Positions 23,886 to 33,337 of a DNA stretch of 64,000 nt are shown piece by piece. The notes under the pieces are model-generated. The model did no database searches. It worked only from the letters and a program-made list of their open reading frames with translations, and had not been told where the DNA came from. The translations under genes were made by a program, and so were the position numbers. Within the stretch, counting starts at the first letter, position 1; each line of letters starts with the position of its first letter. This DNA is from Siphonodentalium dalli (taxonomy: Eukaryota; Mollusca; Scaphopoda; Gadilida; Siphonodentaliidae), in the NCBI GenBank assembly GCA_032622095.1, contig CP136062.1, forward strand, positions 150,036,875 to 150,100,874. The letters are read 5' to 3'.

Positions 23886-24198
23886 TAGATCATCATGTGA
23901 TCTACCATACATGGGGTGTGATGACCTGGTTGAATTAAGAGCGGTTTGATGGATCAATTCTGTCTTCGAGCTAGATTATACTTATGCTATTTAATGGCAT
24001 GTTTATAACGTGGAGGGGTAGATATTCTTGAGACCCCACTACTCTTCAATTCACACCAAGTTCTCAGCTGTCATGTTCGGATATTAGAACCCATAGCCAT
24101 AATATATGGTTTATTTTGTGTATACTAGTATAATATAGTTATTTTCAGTACCTTTATATACCAGTAGTGTGGATAACAATGCATATATATATATATAT
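23886..24198. other. No recognised gene
   Basis: Unremarkable AT-rich sequence ending in an (AT)n run, which is the insertion point of the next element. Confidence 0.35.
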
Positions 24199-24807
24199 AC
24201 TAGAAGGTGACCCGACTTCGTCCGGGCTTTGACCTTGAATTGTCCATTTTGAAGGTCAAGGTCAAGTGGGGTCACGATTTGACCAGTCCAAAAACACTGC
24301 CCGGACAAAAGTACCCGACAAACGTGCCCGTCGAAATCCATCCGGTTTTACCCGATTTGACCTTGAATTGATCATTTTGAAGGTCAAGGTCTGGTCGGGG
24401 TCACGATTGGACCCGTCCAAAACAATCAGTGGACAAAAGTAACCCCACGTATCAAATTTCGTCGAAATCCCATCAAAATTGGCGATTTGACCTTGAAGTT
24501 ACCAGATTTCAAGGTCAAGGTCACGTCGCACGGGCAAATGAATATGCTTATGAGACTCGCCATAAGAAAGTACCCCACATACCAAGTTTCATCGAAATCC
24601 CGTGATATTCGGGCGTTTGACCTTGAAATGACCCGATTTCAAGGTCAAGGTCACGTTGCACGGACAAATTAATAGGCCTATGCCAGTTCCCGGCCGGAAA
24701 TACCCCCACATACCAAGTTTCATCGAAATCGGTTCGGCCGTTTTCGAGTCCATCGTGAACAGACACACAGACAGACAGACAGATCTTCCAAAATATATAA
24801 TAGATAT
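24199..24807 (+). mobile_element. GACAGA-tailed element, core type D, with TCAAGGTCA arrays
   Basis: The head is ACTAGAAGGTGACCCGACTT CGTCCGGGC. The core is four units spaced 129-130 bp, each opening with TGACCTTGA (24230, 24359, 24488, 24618) followed ~15-20 bases later by AAGGTCAAGGTC. After CATACCAAGTTTCATCGAAA and TCGGTTCGGCCGTT come ACAGACAGACAGACAGA and TCTTCCAAAATATATAATAG. TCAAGGTCA is the extended half-site bound by ERR and NR5A nuclear receptors in animals; that it works here is inference. A truncated copy lies at 37681-38035. Confidence 0.8.
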
Positions 24808-24839
24808 TTGTGTATACGTATATTGATTCAACGGATTCA

Positions 24840-25450
24840 GTGGTTTTGTTCATTAGTCTATCAAATTTGCGGGGAAAACATGGCCACCAGCAGTATACCC
24901 TGTTAAATTCAAATTTGAATCAATTGGCGCACCCTGCAGCCAGCATTTATTGGAGAACTGTTTCTCATGTGGATAGTATAGGTCACCAGTGCTCACCACT
25001 AGACGGGAGCCATATTTTTTTCTCAAAATTTCCTTGTGAAAACATCACTGCCAGAGGTGATCTTGAGTTTTACTATTTTTATGGCTAAATAATTTGGTAG
25101 ATCCCACAGACGACACCCCTTGTCCGATCGTCACCAGATTCCACAATGATCTTCTGGATAACCAGGATGAGAGTAATCTATTTTTTTCCGAATTTCGTTA
25201 AAAACATGACAGCAATTTTGTATCTTACTCTTTGTATGACTGAATTATTTAGCACCTCTACAGACCACATCCCCCATCTGATAGTCACCAAACTTCATAT
25301 TGATCTTCGGGGTGACCACTAGATGGGAGCTATCGAATGCTTTGAATTTCTTTGGAAAACATGGTCGCCAGCAGCCATCTTCTATTTTGGTTTTGATATA
25401 CATGTATATCTCTGCGTGTGGATAGCCAGTATTACTTGGGTAGTTCAACT
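24840..25450. repeat. Degenerate ~164-bp tandem repeat, four units
   Basis: GGAAAACATGG-type words lie at about 24873, 25037, 25199 and 25364, a spacing of 162-165 bp. GTCACCAG/GTCACCAA and CACTAGACGGGAGC / CACTAGATGGGAGC recur in phase with them. It is old and diverged. The open frame 24810-25088 (+) runs through it. Confidence 0.5.
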
Positions 25451-25709
25451 TTCCACATTCCTGTCACCATTTGAAATATAAAAAATTACCTGATACATGT
25501 AGTCCAATGAAAATTAACAAGCGTCCATAAATTAAATTTACCTATGATCCTATTATTCCTCACAATCACATGCACCCTTCAAAATTTGGTTTCGTCGTAT
25601 CTAATTTTAAATGACCCCGATGGTAATATTGATATAGATACATTTGTCAAACATTTCTTTGTACAATGTACAGGTATAAAGTTTGTAACTAAATCTAGAA
25701 ATATATAAT

Positions 25710-26168
25710 ACTAGCTGATGTACTCGACTTCGTTCGGGCTATTTAGGGATATCGTTGTGATCGCCTTCATCTGGACAGTACCCGGTATATACAGCGTCTG
25801 GACAAACTATTGTTCAATTGGTCCAGAAACATGCCTATATCAGCACGTTCGATGACATGGTCGCTGTCAACCCTGTGTCACCACGTCCATGTGTATAACT
25901 ATCAGACCACCCCAACCCTCTGTCACCACGTCCCTGTTCGCACGTGAAATTGGACCCGTGCATATTGCTCCCGGGATCGAAGTAGTCCTACACACAAATA
26001 TTAGTCGGATCGGTCAAGGTCCAGAAACATGCCTATGAGCGATGTCAGGTTGACACGTTAAATGCCAAATCCGAGTCGGATCGGTCGAGCAGTGTTCGAG
26101 TCTATAACACATACATACATGAATTCATACACACATACATACAGACATATATTCCAAAATGTGTAAAT
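25710..26168 (+). mobile_element. GACAGA/TACATA-tailed element, core type E
   Basis: The head ACTAGCTGATGTACTCGACT TCGTTCGGGC parallels the heads at 15046 and 24199. The core has two or three loose repeats of CCAGAAACATGCCTAT and CTGTGTCACCACGTCC/CTCTGTCACCACGTCC. The tail is GTCGGATCGGTCGAGC, then a TACATACATA run, ATACAGACATATATTCCAAA and ATGTGTAAAT. No coding content. Confidence 0.65.
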
Positions 26169-27109
26169 CGATAGCTGCAAGAATTCTATGATAAATAGTT
26201 CACGGGCGACCTGATGCATGCATCTTAGTTTTCTTGTATACTCTGGTGCTGGGATTTAGTAGATAGTCTTTTAAACCACTGTGTGGGAACTACTCCTGGC
26301 GATTTGGTTCGCTGCTGAGTTTCGTGAGTATTTTTGAGGGACGATTCCTATTCTCAATTGAGCCATCGGCGGCATAAATCGTCAAACACAACAGCAGTAG
26401 AACAGTGTGTCGTTATTTTTATAGCGCTATCGTGGAATTATAGTCACTGGCCATCAGCGTGTAACACAAAAGTTCAAAACTAATCCCGAAATATACAGAA
26501 ATCGACTTTTTATTTTCCGACTCATATTCTCTGTTGAGGGCTCCGATTCTCTACCTAGTGCTCTGTTATCTTCGAATAACTCGATTCTCTGCCTTATATA
26601 ACGTAGTGCATGTCATCAGCTTGATTAGACCGATATGACTATATAATTAGTTATAAACCTGACATGTTTGTGAGAGGCGGCATTGACAGGTATTCAGGTC
26701 CATTAGAACGTTAGATAGAAGGCAGCTGGGTCAAAGAGCACAGTTACAATTTACATACAAAGTTTTAAAATTTACACCACGTATCTCACTCTATATAAGC
26801 ATCATATAATGGCCCCTAATATTAAAGCCACGATTTGCACTCCAAAATACACTTAAAGAGACATACTCCGATGTAGCACCCCTAAATTGCCATTTCTTCG
26901 GCTTCGAGGGTAACACATACCGAGGAATCTACTCATCAAAGCTCTTGGTGTTTTAAATGTTTTTTTTTCACCACCTGGAATATTTGGTGGCTCTTTAAAA
27001 ATACGCTCTTTAAAAAATCGTCAGTTGTGGGTTGCACCCCACAAATTACTCAAACAAAAGATCGCAACCCACAAGTATTATCTGACCAGTGCGGTCACCC
27101 CACAACTAT
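26169..27109. other. No recognised gene
   Basis: Words of the type CCGATTCTCTACCT and CTCGATTCTCTGCC recur loosely at 26520-26600 and, inverted, near 28120-28190. This is too weak to call an element. Near 27000-27070 GGGTTGCACCCCACAA and GCAACCCACAAG form a short repeat. Confidence 0.3.
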
Positions 27110-27260
27110 ACTCTGACCAGTACGTCTGTCTGTCTAGCCGTCCATCCGTTAGCAGTTTTGGTTTCTGGATGATATCTTTAGTTGGGTTTATTTTATCAGA
27201 ACTAAATTTTGTTTGTGAGTTTTCCAGACCAATTTACAGGTCAAGTTAGAATTTGGGTTC
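27110..27260. repeat. Dispersed repeat tail with GTCTGTCTAGCCGTCC
   Basis: GTCTGTCTAGCCGTCCATCC, GTTAGCAGTTTTGGTTTC and TGGATGATATCTTTAGTTGG resemble the conserved end of a dispersed invertebrate repeat that I recognise only in outline. It appears once here, so this is memory-based and unproven. The 74-codon frame at 27025-27249 (+) overlaps it. Confidence 0.35.
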
Positions 27261-28404
27261 GTTCCGATTATTTTGTAGACTTACGGCTCTTTTCGATTAT
27301 GGGTTCGATCCGACTATTTTTTTTACTGACTTAGTGTTCTTTTCGAATTAGAATTTTCAATATTTAATGTCACTGCCATTGTTTGTGTACAGTTCATAAA
27401 ATCGTGTAGTTGTCAACCCATCGTATACCTCCTCCCAGATTACGTAGGCAAAATTTGGAAGCTCGAATGAGCCATATCTGTTTAATGGCCATGTTTTATG
27501 TCATAGCGAGATATAGCCGTAGGTCATATATCTTTGCTTTAGAATAATTAGCAGCGCCATTTCTGAGAAATATATATTGACAGCCGTGATGATATTTTTT
27601 TATGTAAATTGAACTATCAAGACTATGACGAAACGCTTAAAGGTTCCCTGTCTCTTCGCGAAAACAATTTACTTAAAATTATCGTAAAATGAAATTGCTA
27701 TTAAGAATGTTACAAAGTTTTAATAATAGTCATTATTCCTATCCCAGTTTGTAGGGAAAAATAAGACAAAACAGCTATTTCCCAAAATAACATAAGCTAA
27801 ATGTATGACTCCTCTGGCTAAAATGTCTTATTTTAAACCTCTCAATCAATATAGAAAGTTTAGGGAAGAGGTATGTCAAAGCTACGTGCGCATGAAGAGA
27901 AATGGCGTCCGTAAGAAACAGCAATATGGTCTGTGCTCACATTAATTGTTTGCATGGCGTAACTTTGTGACAAAGAGATATCATGACTATGACAAATAAC
28001 TGTAGTTAGGTAATATATGAATCTTACAATATATTGTTTTAGCCCAATGATTGTTTGAACATGAATTGGTGTTAAATGTGGCCTATTTTTGTGAGAAAAA
28101 CTACTCAGCACATCTATAGAGAACCGGAGCCACCACGATTAAGATGCAAAGAATCGGAGTCGTCAATAGGGAATCGGAACCTTCACAGGATTTTTTTATA
28201 GCTTGTTTTCTCAAAAAAAAATGCGAGTTATAGTTGACTTTTTTTGGCATCCCCAGTGGATGCCATGGGCTTCATAGTTCCAAAGTTACGACGGATCTCT
28301 ATGAGTATTAGTTTGGGGAAATGCTGTGGAAATGAAGAATTACCAGTAATTTCCCAAAACATTTGAAAATCTAACGATATAATGACCAGATTGTGGGACA
28401 AATG
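27261..28404. other. No recognised gene
   Basis: TTACGGCTCTTTTCGATTAT and TTAGTGTTCTTTTCGAATTA (27280-27350) form a small duplication with GGGTTCGWTCCGA. An open frame at 27860-28111 (-) is unrecognised. Confidence 0.35.
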
Positions 28405-28454
28405 TGACCCGCCATATCAAATCCAGTCGTAAGTCGGGATTTTTTTTACCCTGT

Positions 28455-28522
28455 GCCAATGCATTCTCTTATATATGCGAGTCGACCATAGGTCGCCTCG
28501 CATATATAAGAGAATGCATTGG
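28455..28522. repeat. ATGCATT palindrome module
   Basis: GCCAATGCATTCTCTTATAT ... complement ... with ~27-bp perfect arms and a centre GTCGACCATAGGTCGC. The same module occurs at 28742, 32610, 32757, 36634, 36758, 57850 and (half) 58141, and decayed at 31390 and 38539. Confidence 0.9.
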
Positions 28523-28741
28523 ACTAACAATTTTTTACAATTTTAATAATTTTTTCTTGTATTCTTTGGCAATTTTATAATTTCACCCATACAGAGCCCC
28601 AGACAAACATGAGCAGACGACACTCTTCTATATGCTTCTGTGTATGTGTGGGGCTCCCTGCAGGGTAATGGATGTTTTTTATTTTATGTCCTAAAAATTG
28701 TAAGAAACATTTATTTAAAAAAAATGATAAACAATTGTTAG

Positions 28742-28810
28742 GCCAATGCATTCTCTTATATATGAGAGGCGACATATGGTCGACTCGCATATATAAGAGA
28801 ATGCATTGGC
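28742..28810. repeat. ATGCATT palindrome module
   Basis: Same module, with the centre inverted (GCGACATATGGTCGAC) relative to the first. Confidence 0.9.
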
Positions 28811-28859
28811 ACAGGGTAAAACAATCCCGACTTCCGACTGGATTTGATATGGCGGGTCA

Positions 28860-31048
28860 CAAATAGTAATAGTATAGTTAGCACAGTTACAGAAGTCCGT
28901 AGATTTACAAAACAATTGATGGACAAAAAGTTCCTTTGAATATTTACCTTCTGACCTTCAATCGGCGCGAACATCCACCGACATTGAAGGTTGGGGTATA
29001 TGAAGATGGATTTACTTTAGCACATATGTTCCAAACCCATTGCGATGTTTTAAATGTCAGGGGTATGGCCATGGCCAGGAACATTGTAAAAGTTAAGAAA
29101 CCATATGTGCACGATGTTCTATTTATGGTCATGATCATTAAGATTGTACGAATCTTAAGAAATGTTCAAACTGTCAAGGTTCACAAGATGCAATGGATCG
29201 TTCATGTCCCATTTGGGTAATATATAAATGCTAAGAAAATAGTGGTCCTCGACCATCCATTTCACAGGTCACATACTCAGCAATCGTGTCTACCATAATG
29301 TATTGATGCCAGCTCTCGGACACAGAGTTAAACCAAACTCGTCAGTATATCACTACATGTAGCAACACAAGTTGAGGTGACTGATATTTTTCCTGCCCCA
29401 GAAACTGTACCATGTCTGAGACAATTCCTACGAAACAATCTGTGCAAGTTGTTACGCCGAGTTATGTAGTAACTTACGAGTTTTGTGGTAGCTCACGAGT
29501 TATGTAGCAACAATCGACGAGTTTTGTGGTAGCTCACGAGTTTTGTAGTAAAATCGACGAGTTATGTAGTAATTTGGGTTACGAGTTTTGTAGTAAAATA
29601 TCGACGAGTTTTGTAGTAAAAAACAAGCTAACGAGTTTTGTAGTAATACTCGTCGAGTTCTGTAGCAACAATTTTTAGTCAGTTTCACAGGCGGGTTTGG
29701 ACTTAATACAATCGTATATAGTAAATGCAATGTTTTTTTGTGTAAGTGTTTGTGTGGTGGACGTTAATGACGTTGTAGCTCAACTTGATGTTGGTCCCTC
29801 GTCACTGCTGCTTCGTTTCTCATCAGATCTGAGCCAAACTTCGTACCTAGAAGTACTATGGCCATGTTATTAACTTGAACCTGGCCCTCATTACGTCAGA
29901 CGTCGCGTCCTATTTCTTAATACCATGTTGTATTTGGTGAAATAGAATAAACTATCTATCGTGGTGGAAAACCAAATGTGGTTCGTCATTTATCTCTCAG
30001 TGCATAATGGATTCGCGGCTTGTGCACTCTAAGAAATAAACGCAACCAACAGTAACCGTGAAAAAAAAGAGAGCGGCGAGTCATGCATGCGTACCATACA
30101 GTTATTGTTACCAATAATCGTTTCACTTTGTTTTTGCAATATAGACAACTCTACGCCACCTCTTGGTTCGTTCTTGAGGATACCCATGTGATTTGACAAA
30201 GTAACACTCTGCATATTCAATTATAATACATGTAGTTGAAAAATCAAAGAAAAACAAACCTCGTTAGCTTGTTTTTTACTACAAAACTCGTCGATATTTT
30301 ACTACAAAACTCGTAACCTGAAATTACTACATAACTCGTCGATTTTACTACAAAACTCGTGAGCTACCACAAAACTCGTCGATTGTTACTACATAACTCG
30401 TGAGCTACCACGAAACTCGTCAGTTACTACATAACTCGGCGTAACACAAGTAGATCCTATTGTTTGTTCCAAAAGAAAAATCGCCTGTTGTTTCGAAACA
30501 AAGCTCGCCAAAGTCACTCAAACGTTTCGACTCTCAGAAAGATAGATACATCTTTGAGCTTTCAAGATTTGACCACATGATGTATGAGAAACGGTTAACT
30601 CTCAAAGACAAAAAACAGTATTTATGGATCGAGGCTGTCGGTTTGGTGAAGGATGACATTCTGTCTCACCAACCCGACCGTCAGCTTGACGCATTGGTTA
30701 AGGTCCATATTATAAATACATTATCAATGCATAATCTGGTGGTATAAGCTACTTTACATATTTCCTTGGTAATTTCGTGTTATTTATTTGCTATTTATTA
30801 TCCATTTTTGTACTAATTTTATACTTTTTATAGTATGATTTGCACACAAGTCAGCTCTTGAATTTATATTCCTAACTCCAAGCGGTAACATTCCTCTTGG
30901 GTGCTTTTATTTGTACATAGCTCAGTGCATTGGTTTAATTTAATCCACTGTGTGCTTTATCTAAATAGTTGCTTCGCTGATCCCGTTCTTGGTCGTGATA
31001 TGGCCTAGCGTCTAAAACGACATTAAACCATCAATCAATCAATCATTA
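28860..31048 (+). pseudogene. ORF1-only 'half-LINE' pseudogene, copy 2, interrupted
   Basis: The order matches copy 1 at 10060-11335: YLLTFNRREHPPTLKVG, STYVPNPLRCFKC by frame change, an intact zinc knuckle CFKCQGYGHGQEHC (CX2CX4HX4C), a second (CARCSIYGHDH*DC, broken by a stop), and a third, CSNCQGSQDAMDRSC. A degraded STQTD-like stretch follows. At 29450-30446 it is split by a TIR element. Coding-like sequence resumes as SPVVSKQSSPKSLKRFDSQK (open to 30747), then the 3' UTR with GTCGTGATATGGCCTAGCG and the ATCAATCAATCAATCATT tail. No endonuclease or RT lies anywhere between ORF1 and the tail. Its left end adjoins the palindrome element. Confidence 0.75.
29450..30446. mobile_element. ~1-kb TIR element with subterminal CGAGTTNTGTAGTAA array
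   Basis: Perfect ends TGTTACGCCGAG and CTCGGCGTAACA are flanked by CAAGT on both sides (29445-29449, 30447-30451). Long inverted arms of about 190 bp each consist of roughly ten copies of ACGAGTTTTGTAGTAA / ACGAGTTATGTAGTAA, alternating with GATCGAC- or GCTCAC-like links. The unique centre (29690-30240) has no recognisable coding region. A 5-bp duplication with TG...CA inverted ends does not match a family I can name confidently. Repeated subterminal motifs are typical of transposase binding sites. It interrupts the half-LINE, so it is younger than that copy. Confidence 0.85.
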
Positions 31049-31377
31049 ATAACAAGAAACCCCTGTTAGCGTTATCCTCATGCCGGTAACAATTCACTTT
31101 TTAATGCGATATCTATTATTATCACTTTTTCAACTGCTTTAATTTTCGACTCGAAGATTATGTGTTGTTTTAATTTAGCGTTGTTGCACGCATCAGTTAT
31201 TCAGTGGAGAGCTATGGTTAATTTATCAATTTGTTACTGATTTAAAATTCAAATTGATTCACACAATCATGCCATATAGGTTGATGGCTCGTGCCCTGTG
31301 AGGTTTCAATCAGAGCGTTCCGCATTCTCTTTACCACCAACCACACAATTAACCTTTTACTGTGTGAGCTGCGCTGG
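31049..31377. other. No recognised gene
   Basis: Short overlapping frames on both strands at 31242-31479 follow non-coding sequence. Nothing else is supported. Confidence 0.35.
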
Positions 31378-31455
31378 TGCACCATTAAAGATCCGGTGCC
31401 AGTGCATTTTCGTATGCGAGTCACACATAGGGGGCCTCGCATATTAAGAGAATAT
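31378..31455. repeat. Decayed ATGCATT palindrome module
   Basis: GTGCCAGTGCATTTTCGTAT GCGAGTCACACATAGGG, then CCTCGCATATTAAGAGAATA, is a mutated version of the module at 28455. Confidence 0.6.
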
Positions 31456-31504
31456 TTAAAGATGCCATGTCCTATTTGACACCATAAAAAGCTAAATAAT
31501 TCCT

Positions 31505-31870
31505 ACATATCCTCGCGAAAATACGCACATCAATCGGCCTATATTGTGAAATAGGTACATAATGTGATTATTTGGTTCTGAAATAAGCAGATAATGGCCT
31601 CATCGCCGTTATTTCGTTTTATGGCACGGACCGCAGTGAAAACACATGTTAAAAGGGAACATCTGAAAAGTCGTGAATTGTCTTGTTTGTCTCATTGTCC
31701 GCACATAATCTGCTTAGAATCGCCTCATTATGAGTCGATAGTGTGAATAAAATGCTCTCATTTTCAGCACATTTTTAGACTCAAAATGAGTCTATCCCAA
31801 GCAGAATATCTACCTAAACCAAGTTCTATTTTAGGCAGATAATGTGCGGGTTTTCTGGGAAAAGGCTGAT
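31505..31870. mobile_element. Non-autonomous element, family B, full-length copy
   Basis: The closest partner of 6525-6890, sharing all landmarks from CGCGAAAATACGCACAT to GGCAGATAATGTGCGGG. The ends are imperfect inverted repeats. No coding region. Confidence 0.7.
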
Positions 31871-32144
31871 TAATTAGATAAGACCCATTATCCCATAATA
31901 GGTCTTGGTGACCAGATATCGACTTTCAAATGAGGAAGTTTTAATACGTTTATCTCATTTGTCAGCCTAACGAAAATTGCAACGCCCGTCTCTTATAAAG
32001 AGTGTACATGTATTTGTCGCCCCAAAGAGGTATATTTAATAAACAGCATTCTCAACTGTGAGCTTTTGTACTCGTTTTCAATAATATAATGAAGAGCGTT
32101 CTCGATTATGAGTGCGCATCTTTTGGTAATGCCTGTGTCATAAC
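31871..32144. other. No recognised gene
   Basis: Loosely repeated AACAGCATTCTCAACTGTGA and AGAGCGTTCTCGATTATGAG words near 32043 and 32094. No coding evidence. Confidence 0.3.
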
Positions 32145-32456
32145 AATCATATGTTAGCTATAGAAAATTATCGACACACGCAACCAAAAACGCAATATAA
32201 GATTGAATTTGTCACATGTGTGATGAACATAAAGTTGAAACAGAAACACAATTCATTATGGAATGCAGTGCCTAAACAGACTCTAGAAAAGACTAGCATA
32301 TATTTCATAAACGTGAGTGATGATGATAAGTTCATCTTCATAATGAAAAACGAGGACAAACAAAAAAATCAATCCCGTGTGCATCATGATCCGGTTATTC
32401 TTTCTAAAAAGACAGAATGGCAATATGGGGAAATAAACGCTGAAAGTGTTCCTCTA
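32145..32456 (+). pseudogene. LINE ORF2 C-terminal fragment
   Basis: At 32210-32272 one frame reads CHMCDEHKVETETQFIMEC. This is the C-x-x-C ... E-T-E-x-x-F-x-x-x-C signature found near the C-terminus of many LINE reverse-transcriptase proteins. After a frame change, SDDDKFIFIMKNEDKQ continues the usual pattern. Frameshifts make it non-functional. It ends where the piggyBac-like element begins, and the 115-codon open frame at 32151-32498 runs on into that element's terminus. Family assignment within LINEs is not possible. Confidence 0.55.
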
Positions 32457-32609
32457 CTAACCCTTTACCCAACAAAACGACCAAAACCGGCCAAATAAAG
32501 CTTCAACAGCCTAAAATATCTTCGGTCTGTCTCAATAGAACCATACAAATATGGATATCATTGGAACCGGCTCCTTGACCACATTGTGATAGTTACAGTT
32601 ATGCCCTGT

Positions 32610-32678
32610 GCCAATGCATTCTCTTATATATGCGAGTCGACCATAGGTCGCCTCGCATATATAAGAGAATGCATTGGC
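32610..32678. repeat. ATGCATT palindrome module
   Basis: Same module as 28455-28522, with centre GTCGACCATAGGTCGC. Confidence 0.9.
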
Positions 32679-32756
32679 CTAAAAAAAATCTTTTTTTAAC
32701 ACTTTTTACCATTTTTCTTACATTCTTTAACAATTTTATAATTTTTAATGTGTTAA

Positions 32757-32825
32757 GCCAATGCATTCTCTTATATATGCGAGGCGACCTATGGTCGGCT
32801 CGCATATATAAGAGAATGCATTGGC
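32757..32825. repeat. ATGCATT palindrome module
   Basis: Same module, with centre GCGACCTATGGTCGGC. Separated from the previous one by an A/T-rich ~80-bp spacer. Confidence 0.9.
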
Positions 32826-32855
32826 CCAGGGCCGTTCTGTTGGGTAAAGGGTTAA

Positions 32856-33337
32856 AGGGTTATATATCGTACATAATATGCATATTTTATATTATATTTT
32901 AATGTGTAACTGTTATTTGCAACTGTCTCATTGGTGTATTGCAATAATCATCTTATCTTACGACGAATCATGATATTTTTTTTAATTTTCTTTTGCAAGG
33001 TAAGCTGAAATTGTCTTGGAAATTTTTTCATTTTGGTATCAAATCGCACAAGCCATCTTTAAGAAATAAGGCATTTAAAAAAAAAAAACAGAACAAAGAA
33101 ACCAAAAACAAAACAATAAACAAATCTTCTATAAATGAAGTTAAAACCACTTGGGTGTTTGAATCATAACATAATGCTCGCTTTTGTAACATCCCGATCC
33201 GGTTCTGATGATAAAATGTAACAATAATAGGTGTAGTACTTTAATGCGGACTTTATATGATCCCGAAAAGACATACTCAATTAATAGCATTTAGAAAAAT
33301 CGGGTCCCTACTTTTCTTCGACTTGGAACAACAAAGA
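32856..33337. other. No recognised gene
   Basis: AT-rich, with an A-rich run at about 33077-33120 (AAAAAAAAAACAGAACAAAG) that could be an old poly(A) tail. No source element is identifiable. Confidence 0.3.

Larger units (their letters stand above)
28405..28859. mobile_element. TIR element carrying two palindrome modules, copy 1
   Basis: Outer termini TGACCCGCCATATCAAATCC and its complement at 28840-28859, flanked by CAAATG and CAAATA (a 6-bp target duplication with one mismatch). Inside, CCCTGTGCC leads into a 68-bp palindrome (28455-28522). A spacer holds GAGCCCCAGACAAACATGAG and its partial complement. A second palindrome (28742-28810) leads to GGCACAGGG. No open frame of interest. A second complete copy in the opposite orientation is at 57801-58227. 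Confidence 0.85.
32457..32855. mobile_element. piggyBac-like MITE with two palindrome modules, copy 1
   Basis: The ends are CCCTTTACCCAACA and TGTTGGGTAAAGGG, inverted. The right flank is TTAA (32852-32855) and the left is CTAA (one mutation). TTAA plus 5'-CCC ends is the piggyBac pattern. The left side has a long unique arm (CGACCAAAACCGGCC ... AACCGGCTCCTTGACCACA). Inside, palindrome modules lie at 32610-32678 and 32757-32825, bounded by CCCTGTGCC and GGCCCAGGG. No transposase. Opposite-orientation copy at 36604-36979. Confidence 0.85.

Noticed and set aside
24199-24807. Host enhancer with nuclear-receptor sites
   Set aside because: The motif array is an integral part of a dispersed element that also occurs at 37681, so a host enhancer role is not supported by position alone.
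27300-27330. GGGTTCGATCC resembling a tRNA B box
   Set aside because: No A box, acceptor stem or anticodon arm fits around it. It is part of a short local duplication.
29450-30446. LTR retrotransposon because of TG...CA ends and 5-bp duplication
   Set aside because: The terminal regions are inverted, not direct, repeats, and there is no primer-binding site or polypurine tract.
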